A DNA stretch of 64,000 nt from Aeromonas sobria. Its GTDB lineage: Bacteria > Pseudomonadota > Gammaproteobacteria > Enterobacterales > Aeromonadaceae. Below are positions 27,172-36,574 of this stretch, piece after piece; positions within the stretch are counted from its first letter, which is position 1, and each line of letters starts with the position of its first letter. A program made the translations under genes and the position numbers. The DNA is taken from assembly GCF_000820145.1 (NCBI RefSeq), contig NZ_CDBW01000041.1:1-64000 (forward strand), written 5' to 3'. The notes beneath the pieces were generated by a model. The model was not told the DNA's origin. It did no database searches and was given only the letters and a program-made list of their open reading frames with translations.

Positions 27172-28641
27172 ATGTTTGAAATGTTTAGTGGTTTGGGTTT
27201 GTGGTGGTCAATCGGTTTGGTATTGGCTGTTTTTTTTGTGCTTGCCTATGAATTTATCAACGGCTTTCACGATACCGCCAACGCGGTAGCAACGGTTATC
27301 TATACCAAGGCGATGCCGGCTCACCTGGCGGTAGTCGCATCGGGGATCTTTAACTTTTTGGGCGTCATGTTCGGCGGTCTGGGTGTGGCCTATGCCATTG
27401 TCCATCTGCTGCCCATCGACCTGCTGCTTGGGATGGACTCCACCCAAGGGTTGATCATGGTATTCTCCTTGCTGTTCTCCGCCATCGTGTGGAACTTGGG
27501 CACTTGGTTCTTCGGGATCCCGGCCTCCAGTTCACATACATTGATCGGTTCCATTCTGGGGGTAGGCGGTGCCTATGCCTGGATCACCCATCAACCGGTG
27601 ACAGAAGGGATCAACGTGGGCAAAGCGATTGACATCATGCTTTCCCTCATCATCTCTCCCACCATCGGTTTCATCATCGCGGCGCTGCTACTGCTGGCGA
27701 TGAAGCGCATCTGGACCAGCAACAAGATCCACAAAACGCCGGAAGAGCGTCAGCTGGTGGATGGCAAGAAACACCCGCCGTTCTGGGCACGTCTGACCCT
27801 GGTGGCCTCGGCCATGGGCGTCAGCTTCGTGCACGGCTCCAACGATGGCCAGAAGGGCATCGGTCTGGTGATGCTGGTGCTGATCTGCATGGCGCCAGCC
27901 TATTTCGCGCTGGACATGAACAGCCGCTCTTATGATCTGGACCGGACCCAGGATGCCAACCAACGGATCATGGAGATCTATCAGCGTAACCAGGCCTCTT
28001 TGGGGGAGGTGATCAACTTCTCTGCGCCAGCAACGGCCCAGGAAGAGCTGATGACCCACTGCTCTGCGGATGGTGTGCTACAGGCAATGGCGACACTGGA
28101 TGCTCGCCTGGGTGCCGTTCGGACTTATCAGGAGCTCAATCTTACCGATCGTCGTGAAGTGCGCCGTTTGCTGCTGTGTATCGATGATACCGCGCGTAAG
28201 GTTGCCAAGTTGCCACTGCCAGCCAAAGAGCTGACCGACTTGGCCAAGTGGCGCAAAGACCTGACCGCAACAGCGGAATATGCACCAACTTGGGTTATCG
28301 TTTCCATCGCGCTGGCGCTGGGTTGCGGTACCATGGTGGGCTGGCGTCGTATCGTCCATACCGTGGGCGAGAAGATCGGTACCACTGGCATGACCTACAG
28401 CCAGGGCATCGCAGCCCAGATCACTGCGGCTACTTCTATCGGTGTGGCTAGTTTGACCGGCATGCCGGTATCCACCACCCATATCCTCTCCTCGGCGGTG
28501 GCTGGTACCATGATTGCCAACAAATCCGGCCTGCAGAGCCAAACCATCAAGACCATCCTGATGGCTTGGGTACTGACTTTGCCGATGACGATGCTGCTCT
28601 CCGGTGGCTTGTTTATCATCAGTCACCATCTGTTTAGCTGA
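27172..28641 (+). CDS. pitA: Low-affinity inorganic phosphate transporter, PiT family
   Basis: About 489-residue membrane transporter that moves metal-phosphate with protons. It carries both PiT repeats: FINGFHDTANAVATVIYTKAM near the N-terminus and the matching GMPVSTTHILSSAVAGTM near the C-terminus, with about ten membrane helices and a central cytoplasmic loop. The start is taken at ATG 27172 (MFEMFSGLG) by comparison with E. coli PitA; ATG 27181 is also possible. A Pho box upstream suggests PhoB control, which is not usual for PitA. Confidence 0.93.
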   Translation: MFEMFSGLGLWWSIGLVLAVFFVLAYEFINGFHDTANAVATVIYTKAMPAHLAVVASGIFNFLGVMFGGLGVAYAIVHLLPIDLLLGMDSTQGLIMVFSLLFSAIVWNLGTWFFGIPASSSHTLIGSILGVGGAYAWITHQPVTEGINVGKAIDIMLSLIISPTIGFIIAALLLLAMKRIWTSNKIHKTPEERQLVDGKKHPPFWARLTLVASAMGVSFVHGSNDGQKGIGLVMLVLICMAPAYFALDMNSRSYDLDRTQDANQRIMEIYQRNQASLGEVINFSAPATAQEELMTHCSADGVLQAMATLDARLGAVRTYQELNLTDRREVRRLLLCIDDTARKVAKLPLPAKELTDLAKWRKDLTATAEYAPTWVIVSIALALGCGTMVGWRRIVHTVGEKIGTTGMTYSQGIAAQITAATSIGVASLTGMPVSTTHILSSAVAGTMIANKSGLQSQTIKTILMAWVLTLPMTMLLSGGLFIISHHLFS

Positions 28642-28661
28642 GCTTGACCACTGATTTTGCT

Positions 28662-28686
28662 AAAGGGCCTACGGGCCCTTTTTTTA
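28662..28686 (+). terminator. Intrinsic terminator after pitA
   Basis: AAGGGCC pairs with GGGCCCTT, followed by TTTTT. Confidence 0.87.
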
Positions 28687-29148
28687 TCACTATGCCAACC
28701 GGCTTGATATTCGTTTCCCTTCCGTAACACGGGAGCATCCTGTGTCAACCCGGACAGTTATTCAGTCGTGGGTCGCTGCGTCATGGGATCGCACCATCCA
28801 TAGTTTCAACCTACAGTGATGTCCGTTTACCTGCTGGCGATGGTATGCAGCGCTCAACGTGATGATTGCCTACTTTTTTATGGCCACACCCTGCGCGTGA
28901 CAGGATCTCCATCGCTACAGCCCATGGTATCCGGTGGGGCAGGGGGCCAAGCCGAGCGAGTGGTTTTAAGATGTACGATGTTTAACAATTTGTTTGATAT
29001 CGCATGTTTGATACAATCCACGCCGGATCCTGAAACTGACAGCATGACGCACAAACTGATGTGTGTACCGCTCTGTGTACCAACCGTTTGGTTTATGGTG
29101 AAACACTAGAGTGAAGAGCTTGATTTTAAAGGAATTATCGCGACTACA
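28687..29148. other. Long leader/promoter region of thrS
   Basis: About 460 bp without a supported gene. A small hairpin at 29079-29092 (ACCAA-CCGT-TTGGT) shows CGT in its loop and could be a second anticodon-like arm. The remainder contains the thrS promoter, which was not pinpointed. Confidence 0.45.
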
Positions 29149-29149
29149 T

Positions 29150-29170
29150 GTGGCCTTTGGTACGGGTCAC
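29150..29170 (+). promoter_or_regulatory. tRNA-Thr anticodon-arm mimic, thrS translational operator
   Basis: A 7-bp stem (29150-29156 with 29164-29170, one G-U and one U-G wobble) closes a 7-nt loop TTGGTAC. The loop has U at position 33, GGU at 34-36 and a purine at 37, exactly as in the anticodon loop of tRNA-Thr(GGU). It sits just upstream of the thrS ribosome-binding site at about 29179. In E. coli, ThrRS represses its own mRNA by binding an anticodon-like arm placed this way. Confidence 0.75.
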
Positions 29171-29191
29171 CACTGTATAAGGAAACCTATA

Positions 29192-31120
29192 ATGCCAATC
29201 ATTACTCTGCCTGACGGCAGCCAACGTCAATTTGCCCACTCTGTTTCCGTGATGGATGTGGCCGCGGACATCGGTCCCGGTCTCGCCAAGGCGTGCATTG
29301 CCGGTCGGGTAAACGGTGAACTGGTGGATGCGTGCGAGCTGATCGAAGCCGATGCTGCGCTGGCCATCATCACCGCCAAAGACGAAGAAGGTCTGGACAT
29401 CCTGCGCCACTCCTGTGCCCACTTGCTGGGTCATGCTATCAAGCAACTCTGGCCCCAGACCAAGATGGCCATCGGTCCTGTCATTGACAACGGTTTTTAC
29501 TACGACGTTGATCTTGACCGCACCCTGACCGATGAAGATCTGGCTGCCCTGGAAGAGCGCATGCTGGCGCTGGTAGCCAAGGATTACGACGTCATCAAGA
29601 AAAAAGTCTCCTGGCAGGAAGCACGTGATGTGTTTGATGCCCGTGGTGAGATTTATAAAGTCGAGATCCTGGATCAGAATATTGCCCGTGATGACCAGCC
29701 TGGTCTCTATCATCACGAAGAGTACGTGGATATGTGTCGTGGCCCGCACGTGCCTAACATGCGTCACTGCCACCACTTCAAGTTGCAAAAAATGTCTGGC
29801 GCCTACTGGCGTGGCGACTCCAACAACAAAATGTTGCAGCGTATTTACGGCACTGCCTGGGCCGACAAGAAGCAGCTCAAGGCTTATCTGCAACGATTGG
29901 AAGAAGCATCCAAGCGTGATCACCGCAAGATCGGCAAGCAACTCGACCTGTATCACATGCAGGAAGAGGCGCCCGGCATGGTGTTCTGGCACAACGATGG
30001 CTGGACCATCTTCCGTGAGCTAGAAACCTTTATCCGCGGCAAGCTTAAAGAGTATGACTATCAGGAAGTGAAGGGTCCCTTCATGATGGACCGCGTCCTG
30101 TGGGAGCGTTCAGGTCACTGGGAGAAGTATGCCCAGGCCATGTTCACCACCCAGTCCGAGAACCGCGAGTACGCCATCAAGCCGATGAACTGCCCGGGTC
30201 ACGTCCAGATCTTCAACCAGGGTCTGAAGTCCTACCGCGATCTGCCGCTGCGGATGGCCGAGTTTGGCTCTTGCCACCGCAATGAACCGTCCGGTTCGCT
30301 GCACGGTCTGATGCGGGTGCGCGGCTTCACTCAGGATGACGCTCATATCTTCTGTACCGAAGAGCAGATCATGGAAGAGGTCTCCGGCTGTATTCGTATG
30401 GTCTATGACGTCTACGGTACCTTTGGCTTCGAGAACATCGTGGTCAAGCTCTCCACCCGTCCCGAACAGCGTATCGGTTCAGATGAGGCTTGGGATCGTG
30501 CCGAGGCCGCACTGGCCGAAGCGCTGGATCTCAATGGTCTGAAATACGATCTGCAGCCGGGCGAGGGGGCCTTCTACGGTCCCAAGATTGAATTTACCCT
30601 GCATGATTGCCTTGATCGTGCGTGGCAATGTGGTACCGTACAGCTCGATTTTGCTCTCCCCGGTCGTCTGGGCGCCACTTATGTTGGCGAAAACAACGAG
30701 CGCCACGTACCTGTGATGATCCATCGGGCCATTTTGGGTTCTATCGAGCGTTTCATCGGTATTCTGACTGAAGAATATGCTGGTCTGTTTCCAACCTGGT
30801 TGGCGCCGACTCAGGCTGTGGTCATGAATATCACGGATAATCAGGCCGATTATGCGGTGAAAGTAGCCAAATCATTGAATGATGCGGGTATTCGCGCAAA
30901 AGCGGACTTGAGAAATGAGAAGATTGGCTTTAAAATCCGCGAGCATACTTTGAAGCGAGTACCTTTCATGCTGGTCTGCGGCGATAAAGAAGTTGAAGCC
31001 GGTAAGATTGCAGTACGGACTCGTAAAGGGGCTGACCTGGGCACTTATCCTGTTGAAGAGTTCATCGCTCTGTTGACCCAGGAAGTTCAGACCCGCGGAC
31101 AAAAGAAAGTGGAGGAATAA
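29192..31120 (+). CDS. thrS: Threonyl-tRNA synthetase
   Basis: Class II synthetase, 642 residues, the same length as E. coli ThrRS. It has an N-terminal TGS domain (MPIITLPDGSQRQF), an editing domain (HSCAHLLGHA), and a catalytic core with the zinc Cys in MNCPGHVQIF and motif 3 HRAILGSIERF. The start is set by the AAGGA site. It heads thrS-infC-rpmI-rplT, with an autoregulatory operator upstream. Its last codons contain the infC ribosome-binding site. Confidence 0.98.
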   Translation: MPIITLPDGSQRQFAHSVSVMDVAADIGPGLAKACIAGRVNGELVDACELIEADAALAIITAKDEEGLDILRHSCAHLLGHAIKQLWPQTKMAIGPVIDNGFYYDVDLDRTLTDEDLAALEERMLALVAKDYDVIKKKVSWQEARDVFDARGEIYKVEILDQNIARDDQPGLYHHEEYVDMCRGPHVPNMRHCHHFKLQKMSGAYWRGDSNNKMLQRIYGTAWADKKQLKAYLQRLEEASKRDHRKIGKQLDLYHMQEEAPGMVFWHNDGWTIFRELETFIRGKLKEYDYQEVKGPFMMDRVLWERSGHWEKYAQAMFTTQSENREYAIKPMNCPGHVQIFNQGLKSYRDLPLRMAEFGSCHRNEPSGSLHGLMRVRGFTQDDAHIFCTEEQIMEEVSGCIRMVYDVYGTFGFENIVVKLSTRPEQRIGSDEAWDRAEAALAEALDLNGLKYDLQPGEGAFYGPKIEFTLHDCLDRAWQCGTVQLDFALPGRLGATYVGENNERHVPVMIHRAILGSIERFIGILTEEYAGLFPTWLAPTQAVVMNITDNQADYAVKVAKSLNDAGIRAKADLRNEKIGFKIREHTLKRVPFMLVCGDKEVEAGKIAVRTRKGADLGTYPVEEFIALLTQEVQTRGQKKVEE

Positions 31121-31123
31121 GCT

Positions 31124-31672
31124 ATAAAAGGCGGAAAAAAACTGGGCAAGCAACCGCAAGCCCGCGCTCACCGGATCAATGAAGAGATCCGTCTGAAAGA
31201 AGTTCGTCTGACTGGTTTGGATGGTGAAGCCATTGGCGTCACCACCATTCAGGAAGCACTGAACTTGGCCGCAGAGGCCGGAGTTGATCTGGTCGAGATC
31301 AGTCCAAATGCTGAGCCGCCCGTTTGCCGGATCATGGATTACGGTAAATTCCTCTACGAAAAGAGCAAAACAACCAAAGAACAGAAGAAAAAGCAGAAAG
31401 TCGTCCAGGTTAAGGAAATCAAATTCCGTCCTGGTACTGACGAAGGCGACTATCAGGTAAAACTACGCAACCTGGTTCGCTTTCTAGAAGACGGGGACAA
31501 GGCTAAGGTCACCCTGCGCTTCCGTGGTCGTGAAATGGCACACCAGGATCTTGGTATCAAGGTTCTGGAGCGCGTCAAGAACGATCTGGAAGAGTTGGCC
31601 GTAGTCGAGTCGTTCCCGAAAGTCGAAGGCCGTCAAGCTGTGATGGTCCTCGCACCTAAGAAGAAATCTTAA
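31124..31672 (+). CDS. infC: Translation initiation factor IF-3, AUA start
   Basis: 182-residue IF-3. The reading frame opens at ATA 31124 (KGGKKLG follows, matching the MKGGK N-terminus of E. coli IF-3), with GGAGGA seven bases upstream. No ATG or GTG is available in frame before 31217, which would delete the N-terminal domain. E. coli infC uses AUU for the same purpose: IF-3 discriminates against non-canonical starts and so limits its own synthesis. Downstream motifs VCRIMDYGKFLYE and GREMAHQDLG confirm identity. Confidence 0.96.
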   Translation: MKGGKKLGKQPQARAHRINEEIRLKEVRLTGLDGEAIGVTTIQEALNLAAEAGVDLVEISPNAEPPVCRIMDYGKFLYEKSKTTKEQKKKQKVVQVKEIKFRPGTDEGDYQVKLRNLVRFLEDGDKAKVTLRFRGREMAHQDLGIKVLERVKNDLEELAVVESFPKVEGRQAVMVLAPKKKS

Positions 31673-31687
31673 GGCCCACAAGAAATT

Positions 31688-31711
31688 GACTCACGGGTTC
31701 GCCCGTGAGTC
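31688..31711 (+). other. UUCG-capped hairpin between infC and rpmI
   Basis: A perfect 10-bp stem GACTCACGGG with CCCGTGAGTC is closed by a TTCG tetraloop and lacks a T-run. It sits 45 bp before the rpmI start. In E. coli this intergenic area takes part in L20 translational control and mRNA processing. Its role here is inferred. Confidence 0.6.
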
Positions 31712-31756
31712 GGTTCGCCTTGCGATTTTGTTGTCACTCACAATGCGGAGTATAAA

Positions 31757-31954
31757 ATGCCGAAGATGAAAACCAACCGGGGTGCTGCAAAGCGCTTCAA
31801 AAAGACCGGCTCGGGTCGCTTTAAGTGCAAGCATAACCACCTGCGTCACATCCTGACCAAGAAGAGCAGCAAGCGTAAGCGCAAGCTGGGACCTAAGTTC
31901 ATGGTTTCCGCTGCCGACCACAAACGTGTTGTCGCTTGTCTGCCGTACGCATAA
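31757..31954 (+). CDS. rpmI: 50S ribosomal protein L35
   Basis: 65-residue basic protein beginning MPKMKTNRGAAKRFKKTGSG, the L35 signature. It is third gene of the operon, followed 15 bp later by rplT. Confidence 0.98.
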   Translation: MPKMKTNRGAAKRFKKTGSGRFKCKHNHLRHILTKKSSKRKRKLGPKFMVSAADHKRVVACLPYA

Positions 31955-31969
31955 GGGGGGATGTAAAAA

Positions 31970-32326
31970 ATGCCAAGAGTTAAACGTGGTGTGACTGCTC
32001 GAGCTCGTCACAAAAAAGTAATGAAAGCCGCCAAAGGTTACTACGGCGCCCGTTCCCGTGTTTACCGCGTAGCGGTACAAGCGGTAACTAAAGCTGGTCA
32101 GTATGCCTATCGTGACCGTCGCCAGAAAAAGCGTCAGTTCCGTCAGCTGTGGATTGCGCGTATCAACGCTGCAGCCCGTCAGAATGGTCTGTCTTACAGC
32201 CGTCTGATCAACGGTCTGAAGAAAGCGTCTATCGAAATCGATCGTAAGATCCTGTCCGATATCGCTGTTCACGACAAGCTGGCTTTCACCGCCCTGGTTG
32301 AAAAAGCTAAAGCAGCTCTGGTTTAA
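31970..32326 (+). CDS. rplT: 50S ribosomal protein L20
   Basis: 118-residue ribosomal assembly protein (MPRVKRGVTARARHKK, KRQFRQLWIARINAAAR). In E. coli L20 also represses translation of rpmI-rplT. Last gene of the operon and the last core gene before the prophage. Confidence 0.98.
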   Translation: MPRVKRGVTARARHKKVMKAAKGYYGARSRVYRVAVQAVTKAGQYAYRDRRQKKRQFRQLWIARINAAARQNGLSYSRLINGLKKASIEIDRKILSDIAVHDKLAFTALVEKAKAALV

Positions 32327-32347
32327 TCCGGTTCTGTTATAAAAGTT

Positions 32348-32373
32348 AAAAGGAGGCTCAGGCCTCCTTTTTT
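32348..32373 (+). terminator. Intrinsic terminator after rplT
   Basis: AAAGGAGG pairs with CCTCCTTT, followed by T residues. It marks the chromosomal edge next to the prophage. Confidence 0.87.
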
Positions 32374-32450
32374 GTATCTATAACCCACTGTTTTACCTCA
32401 TATTTCTCTTTCTCATGCCCACATTCTGTCCACGCTTTTTCTCTATGTGG

Positions 32451-33611
32451 TCACTCCGGCAGTTCTTCCAGCTTCACTTCGAGTTGCAGGCGGTTGGTGT
32501 ATCCCTGATCGGTGAGGTCGTGCACCACCTGGGTCAGTAGCCAGTCGGCCTCGTCGATTTGTGGTTTGAAGCCCCTGACCGTGGCGGGTTGTTCCGGGTA
32601 GAGTTCGGGGCGACCTTTGGCCAGGGTGATCTGAAACTCGGCCACGCCGCGCTGCAGCTTTTCCCACTCAGCCCGGGCTGCCCGCATGGCGTTGCTCTGG
32701 CTGGTGTAAACGTGGCGCAGTTCCTTGACGTTCTCACTGTCGCCAACCAGCAGCTCGTGCTCCTTCTTGTTGATCACCACTCCCGGTGGTAATGGCCGTT
32801 CCTCTTTCGGTTTGGTCTTCCGCTTGCGCTTCACCTCGATTTTCTTCTTCTCGGCGGCCTTGTTGTCTTGCCAGTAGGCGGTGACACCGGTGTATGCGTC
32901 GCGGTCGGCCACCGAGAACTGGTGCTGATCGCCGTCCTGGCGGGTGATGGTGATGGCGGGCAGTGGCCTGCCACTGGCGGTGGTGCCGTTGCCCGCTTTG
33001 ATGAACATCAGGCGGCCAGATTTGACGGTGGCAATTGCATCTTGCTCGGTCGCCAAGCGGGTGAGAAAGGCCAGATCGCTCTCGTTGGTCTGGTCAATGT
33101 GGTCGATCATCATCCCCTTGAAGGCTTCGCCGACGCTCGGGGTCAGGCCATAGCGGGCGGCCAGCTGTTCCACGATGGCGCCGATGGTTTCAAAGTGCCA
33201 GCTGTGCTCGCGCAGTTTGTTCATGCTACCGCGCAGATCTGCCGATTTGCCCCGGATGGTGAGCACGTCGGGGGCCCCGCCATGCTCCACCTCGTCAATT
33301 TTGAAGGTGCCTTTATCGACCAGGGCACCGCCTTGCCAACCGATGCTGGCTTGCAGGGTGGCCCCACGGCGCGGCATGGCCAGTTTGCCGTCGCTGTCAT
33401 CGAGGGCGATTTCGATGGTGTCGGCAGAAAAACCCCGGTTATCGGTGATGGTCATGTGCATCAGGCGCGGGCGCAGGGTGCCCGAGACATCGTTGCCATC
33501 TACCCGCACCTGATAGGTGGGGGTCGGATGCTGTTGACGCAGGGCATCCAGCTGGCTGGTGATACCAAGGTTTTCAGCCAAGCGGGTACCAAACTGGTCG
33601 AATGCCCCCAT
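32451..33611 (-). CDS. D: P2 gpD-like baseplate hub / tail protein
   Basis: 386 residues with the late-control D family pattern (YQVRVDGNDVSGTLRPRLM ... IRGKSADLRGSM ... FLTRLATEQDA). In P2, gpD forms the baseplate hub around the tail spike. Its ATG overlaps the U stop (TGATG), so it is translationally coupled. It is the leftmost prophage gene. Confidence 0.93.
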   Translation of the reverse strand: MGAFDQFGTRLAENLGITSQLDALRQQHPTPTYQVRVDGNDVSGTLRPRLMHMTITDNRGFSADTIEIALDDSDGKLAMPRRGATLQASIGWQGGALVDKGTFKIDEVEHGGAPDVLTIRGKSADLRGSMNKLREHSWHFETIGAIVEQLAARYGLTPSVGEAFKGMMIDHIDQTNESDLAFLTRLATEQDAIATVKSGRLMFIKAGNGTTASGRPLPAITITRQDGDQHQFSVADRDAYTGVTAYWQDNKAAEKKKIEVKRKRKTKPKEERPLPPGVVINKKEHELLVGDSENVKELRHVYTSQSNAMRAARAEWEKLQRGVAEFQITLAKGRPELYPEQPATVRGFKPQIDEADWLLTQVVHDLTDQGYTNRLQLEVKLEELPE

Positions 33612-34102
33612 CAGAGCAGCCCCCCGAGTTTGCCGCCCACGGTGTTCAGCAGCGTGCCTAACCCTAAGCGACCGAGCAGGTTGCCCGCAGTGCGGCCGAG
33701 CAGGGTGTTGCCGAGGGAGCTGTCGTTGTCATCGACCCGCTTGAGCTTAATGCTGAACTCGATTTTTCTGGCGCTGCCATCTTGGAAGAACTCGCTGCGG
33801 GTGGTGCTGATCCCCTCTATTACGAACGAGCCGCGCATCACGCCATCGCCCTGGATTAAGGGGAAGGCTTGGCCGCTGTCGCCCATGCTATTGAGCATAT
33901 CGAGGGAGACTGGCCCGCCTGTGAGCTCTGGATAGAGCACCCCGCTCAGGGTGCTGAGTTCGTCATCTGGCCCAAGGTACTGATATGAGGGGCGGGCACC
34001 GACCCGGTTATTGCCGGGGTGGCGCCATGCGCGTTCGTCTTGTTGGGATTGCGGGGCCACGGTCGAGCGCATAAACACGAACCAGCCCAGGGTCATCATC
34101 AT
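33611..34102 (-). CDS. U: P2 gpU-like tail terminator/assembly protein
   Basis: 163-residue protein beginning MMMTLGWFVFMRSTVAPQ, with YPELTGGPVSLDML and FSIKLKRVDDN typical of gpU, which completes the tail end. AAGGAG lies before the start. It sits between T and D as in P2. Confidence 0.92.
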   Translation of the reverse strand: MMMTLGWFVFMRSTVAPQSQQDERAWRHPGNNRVGARPSYQYLGPDDELSTLSGVLYPELTGGPVSLDMLNSMGDSGQAFPLIQGDGVMRGSFVIEGISTTRSEFFQDGSARKIEFSIKLKRVDDNDSSLGNTLLGRTAGNLLGRLGLGTLLNTVGGKLGGLL

Positions 34103-34114
34103 GGTGGTTGCTCC

Positions 34115-36574
34115 TTAGTTGCGGTCGGTCAGGGAGGCGCGGCCATTGGCAGCGCCTTGACGTTCACGTCGATCCAGTTCGCGGCGCACTTCTTGCGCCA
34201 CATCGGTGGCTGATTGCCCTGGTTGCTGAACGATGTTGATGGGGGCATTGATCTGGGTGGTTGACGCTGCCCCTCTTGCGGTAACAGGCTTTGCGGTCTG
34301 CACGATGCGAGGGCCGTAGCTGTAACCGCCAGCGAGTGCTGGCTGGCCGTAGTTGCCGTTGAGGTAACCCGGTGTCGACGCTGTTGGTGCTTCCAGCTGG
34401 AAGCTCGGCAGCTTCTTGGCTTCTAGAATCCCCAGCGATTCGAGCAGCCATTCGATCCCTTTCAGGAATGCTTTGAGCGGGGTCAGTGCCAGATTGAAGG
34501 CTTCGCCCAGGATGCGGCCGACAAACTGACCAGCGCTGCCGAACCCTTCCAGCGTTTCTTTTGAGAACTTGATCGGTTCAAGCAGATCACCAAACCAGCC
34601 AGATAGCGCCTTTACTCCACTGCCTATGCCATCGAGCAGTGGTGCAAATGGCTTAAAGGCTTCAAAGACGGGAGCAAGCCCAGTCATGATGCCCTGCCAT
34701 AGCCCGCTGAAAAATGCGCTGATGGGTTGCCAGAACTTGATGATGGCAATACCCAATGCAGCCAGGGCCGCTAATGGCGCAAGGATTGCGGTTATTGCCC
34801 CCAGCATGCCGCCAAATGTCACCCCCAGAACACCCAAGATGAGCTTCATGATAGCCATTGGACCAAGCAGGGCCGCGATGCTCAGCGATAGCACACCGAG
34901 TGCAATAGCGATGACGGATGTCACCGCTGCAATCTTGACCAAGGTATTGGCCAGCTCGGGGTTTGCTTCAACCCAGTTACGGGTACCAGCAACGATCTCT
35001 TTGGTGAACTTGATGATGTCCATTAGGGAGCCGCGCAACAGCTCGCCAAGGTCTGCCTTCACGTTTGTTATACCGGCCAGCAAGATCAGCCATTGGGATG
35101 AGAGCGAGTCTTTGTCGATGTCAGACTCACGTTGCATCGACCCCTTTGCTTTCTCTCCGTTAACTAGCTTCAACTGGCGATAGAGTTCATCCAGGTTGTT
35201 GGATAGCTTGGCTGCATCTTTGCCGTATTCCTTGCCGAATATCTGGGTGGTGACCCTGAGTTGGTCTTCTGTTTTTAGCTTCTTGATTTTCTCCAGCACC
35301 TTGGTGATGGTGCCCATGGCATCGGTCGCCATGGCTTTTTCTACATCAGCCGATTTCATGCCTAGTGCAGCCATGCCTGTCTGGAAGCGCTTGCTCTGCA
35401 TCGTCGCGATGGATAGTTCGCGCACCATAGCGTTTGAGGCGCTGGCCGCAGTTTCTGGGGCGGCCCCCAGACTGAGGAAGGCAGATCCCAGTGCGGCGGC
35501 CTTCCGGTAATCGAGTTTGTCGGCGACGCCACCCAAACGTTGCAGCACGTCGATGATGTCAGCCCCCTTGGACTGGGCGTTGTCGTCGAGGAAGTTGATG
35601 GCATCGCCGAGCTGTTCGATGTTGCTGATGGGGATCTTGTAGAGGTTGGCAATCTTGCCCATGTCTTCGGCGAGCTGGCCTGCCGGCAGCTCAAACGCGG
35701 TGGCCGCCTTGGCTGACGTTCTGGCGAACTTGAGCAAGTTATCCTGACCTTGCACCCCCATGCGGGCGGCACCCTCGACCAGGGCGGCGATGTCGATCGC
35801 GCCATTGAGCTGGGGGATCTCCTCTGAAATGGTTTTTATCTCTTTGGCCATGTCGTAGTAGATGGAGGTCAGTTCACCTGAATCTGTTCGGGCGCCATCC
35901 ACCTGCTTGGCCACCCCCTTCATGGCATCTTCAAAGCTGGAATAGTCTTTGATGGCGCTGTAAACCGGCATGCCGATAGCGGTGCCGGCTGCAATGGCGG
36001 TGGCCCCGTGGCCCGCGATCTGGCCGCGTAGTTCTTGGGTCTGACGGTAGTTGGCTTTGACCTGATTCAGACGCTTTTGCTGGTCAGCCAGTTGACCCAA
36101 CTTGGCCCGCTGCTGGTCGAGTTGGGTGTTGGTTGCAGCAAGGTCGGTCTTGAGCAGGCGTTGGTGCTGGCCAAGTTGTTTGGTGTTGATGCCTGCCTCA
36201 CCCATGGCTCGTTTCAGGCTGCCGTGACGGGCGACCATTTCCCGCTCTTGCTGTGAGAGGTCGCGCACCTTCTGCTTGGCTTGCTCCATGGCGCGGGTCA
36301 TGGCTTTGGTCGGTTGTTCGACCTTAGCGAACTGCTGAGCCATCTGTTGGGCGTCACGCTGGGCAGCTGTTAGCTGGGCGCGGGTTGCGCCAATCTGTTG
36401 GCCGAGGGTGCGATAGCCGTCAATCTGGCCGCTTTGGGTTTCCAGTTCCTTGATACGCTTTTTCGTGTCGACCAGGTCTTTGGCGGTGAGGCGGCTTTGG
36501 CCGCTGACTGCTTTGAGGGGGGCGGTGAGCTTGTCGACCGCCCCGAGCAGGATTTGCAGTTTGAGAGGGTTCAT
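34115..36574 (-). CDS. T: Tail tape measure protein
   Basis: 819 residues. A long coiled-coil N-terminus (LTAAQRDAQQMAQQFAKVE, REMVARHGSLKRAMGEAG) is followed by a hydrophobic central segment of about 90 residues (around 555-645) with predicted membrane helices (LSLSIAALLGPMAIMKLILG). The order and length fit a P2 gpT tape measure, which sets tail length and aids DNA entry. Its ATG overlaps the E' stop (ATGA). Confidence 0.93.
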   Translation of the reverse strand: MNPLKLQILLGAVDKLTAPLKAVSGQSRLTAKDLVDTKKRIKELETQSGQIDGYRTLGQQIGATRAQLTAAQRDAQQMAQQFAKVEQPTKAMTRAMEQAKQKVRDLSQQEREMVARHGSLKRAMGEAGINTKQLGQHQRLLKTDLAATNTQLDQQRAKLGQLADQQKRLNQVKANYRQTQELRGQIAGHGATAIAAGTAIGMPVYSAIKDYSSFEDAMKGVAKQVDGARTDSGELTSIYYDMAKEIKTISEEIPQLNGAIDIAALVEGAARMGVQGQDNLLKFARTSAKAATAFELPAGQLAEDMGKIANLYKIPISNIEQLGDAINFLDDNAQSKGADIIDVLQRLGGVADKLDYRKAAALGSAFLSLGAAPETAASASNAMVRELSIATMQSKRFQTGMAALGMKSADVEKAMATDAMGTITKVLEKIKKLKTEDQLRVTTQIFGKEYGKDAAKLSNNLDELYRQLKLVNGEKAKGSMQRESDIDKDSLSSQWLILLAGITNVKADLGELLRGSLMDIIKFTKEIVAGTRNWVEANPELANTLVKIAAVTSVIAIALGVLSLSIAALLGPMAIMKLILGVLGVTFGGMLGAITAILAPLAALAALGIAIIKFWQPISAFFSGLWQGIMTGLAPVFEAFKPFAPLLDGIGSGVKALSGWFGDLLEPIKFSKETLEGFGSAGQFVGRILGEAFNLALTPLKAFLKGIEWLLESLGILEAKKLPSFQLEAPTASTPGYLNGNYGQPALAGGYSYGPRIVQTAKPVTARGAASTTQINAPINIVQQPGQSATDVAQEVRRELDRRERQGAANGRASLTDRN

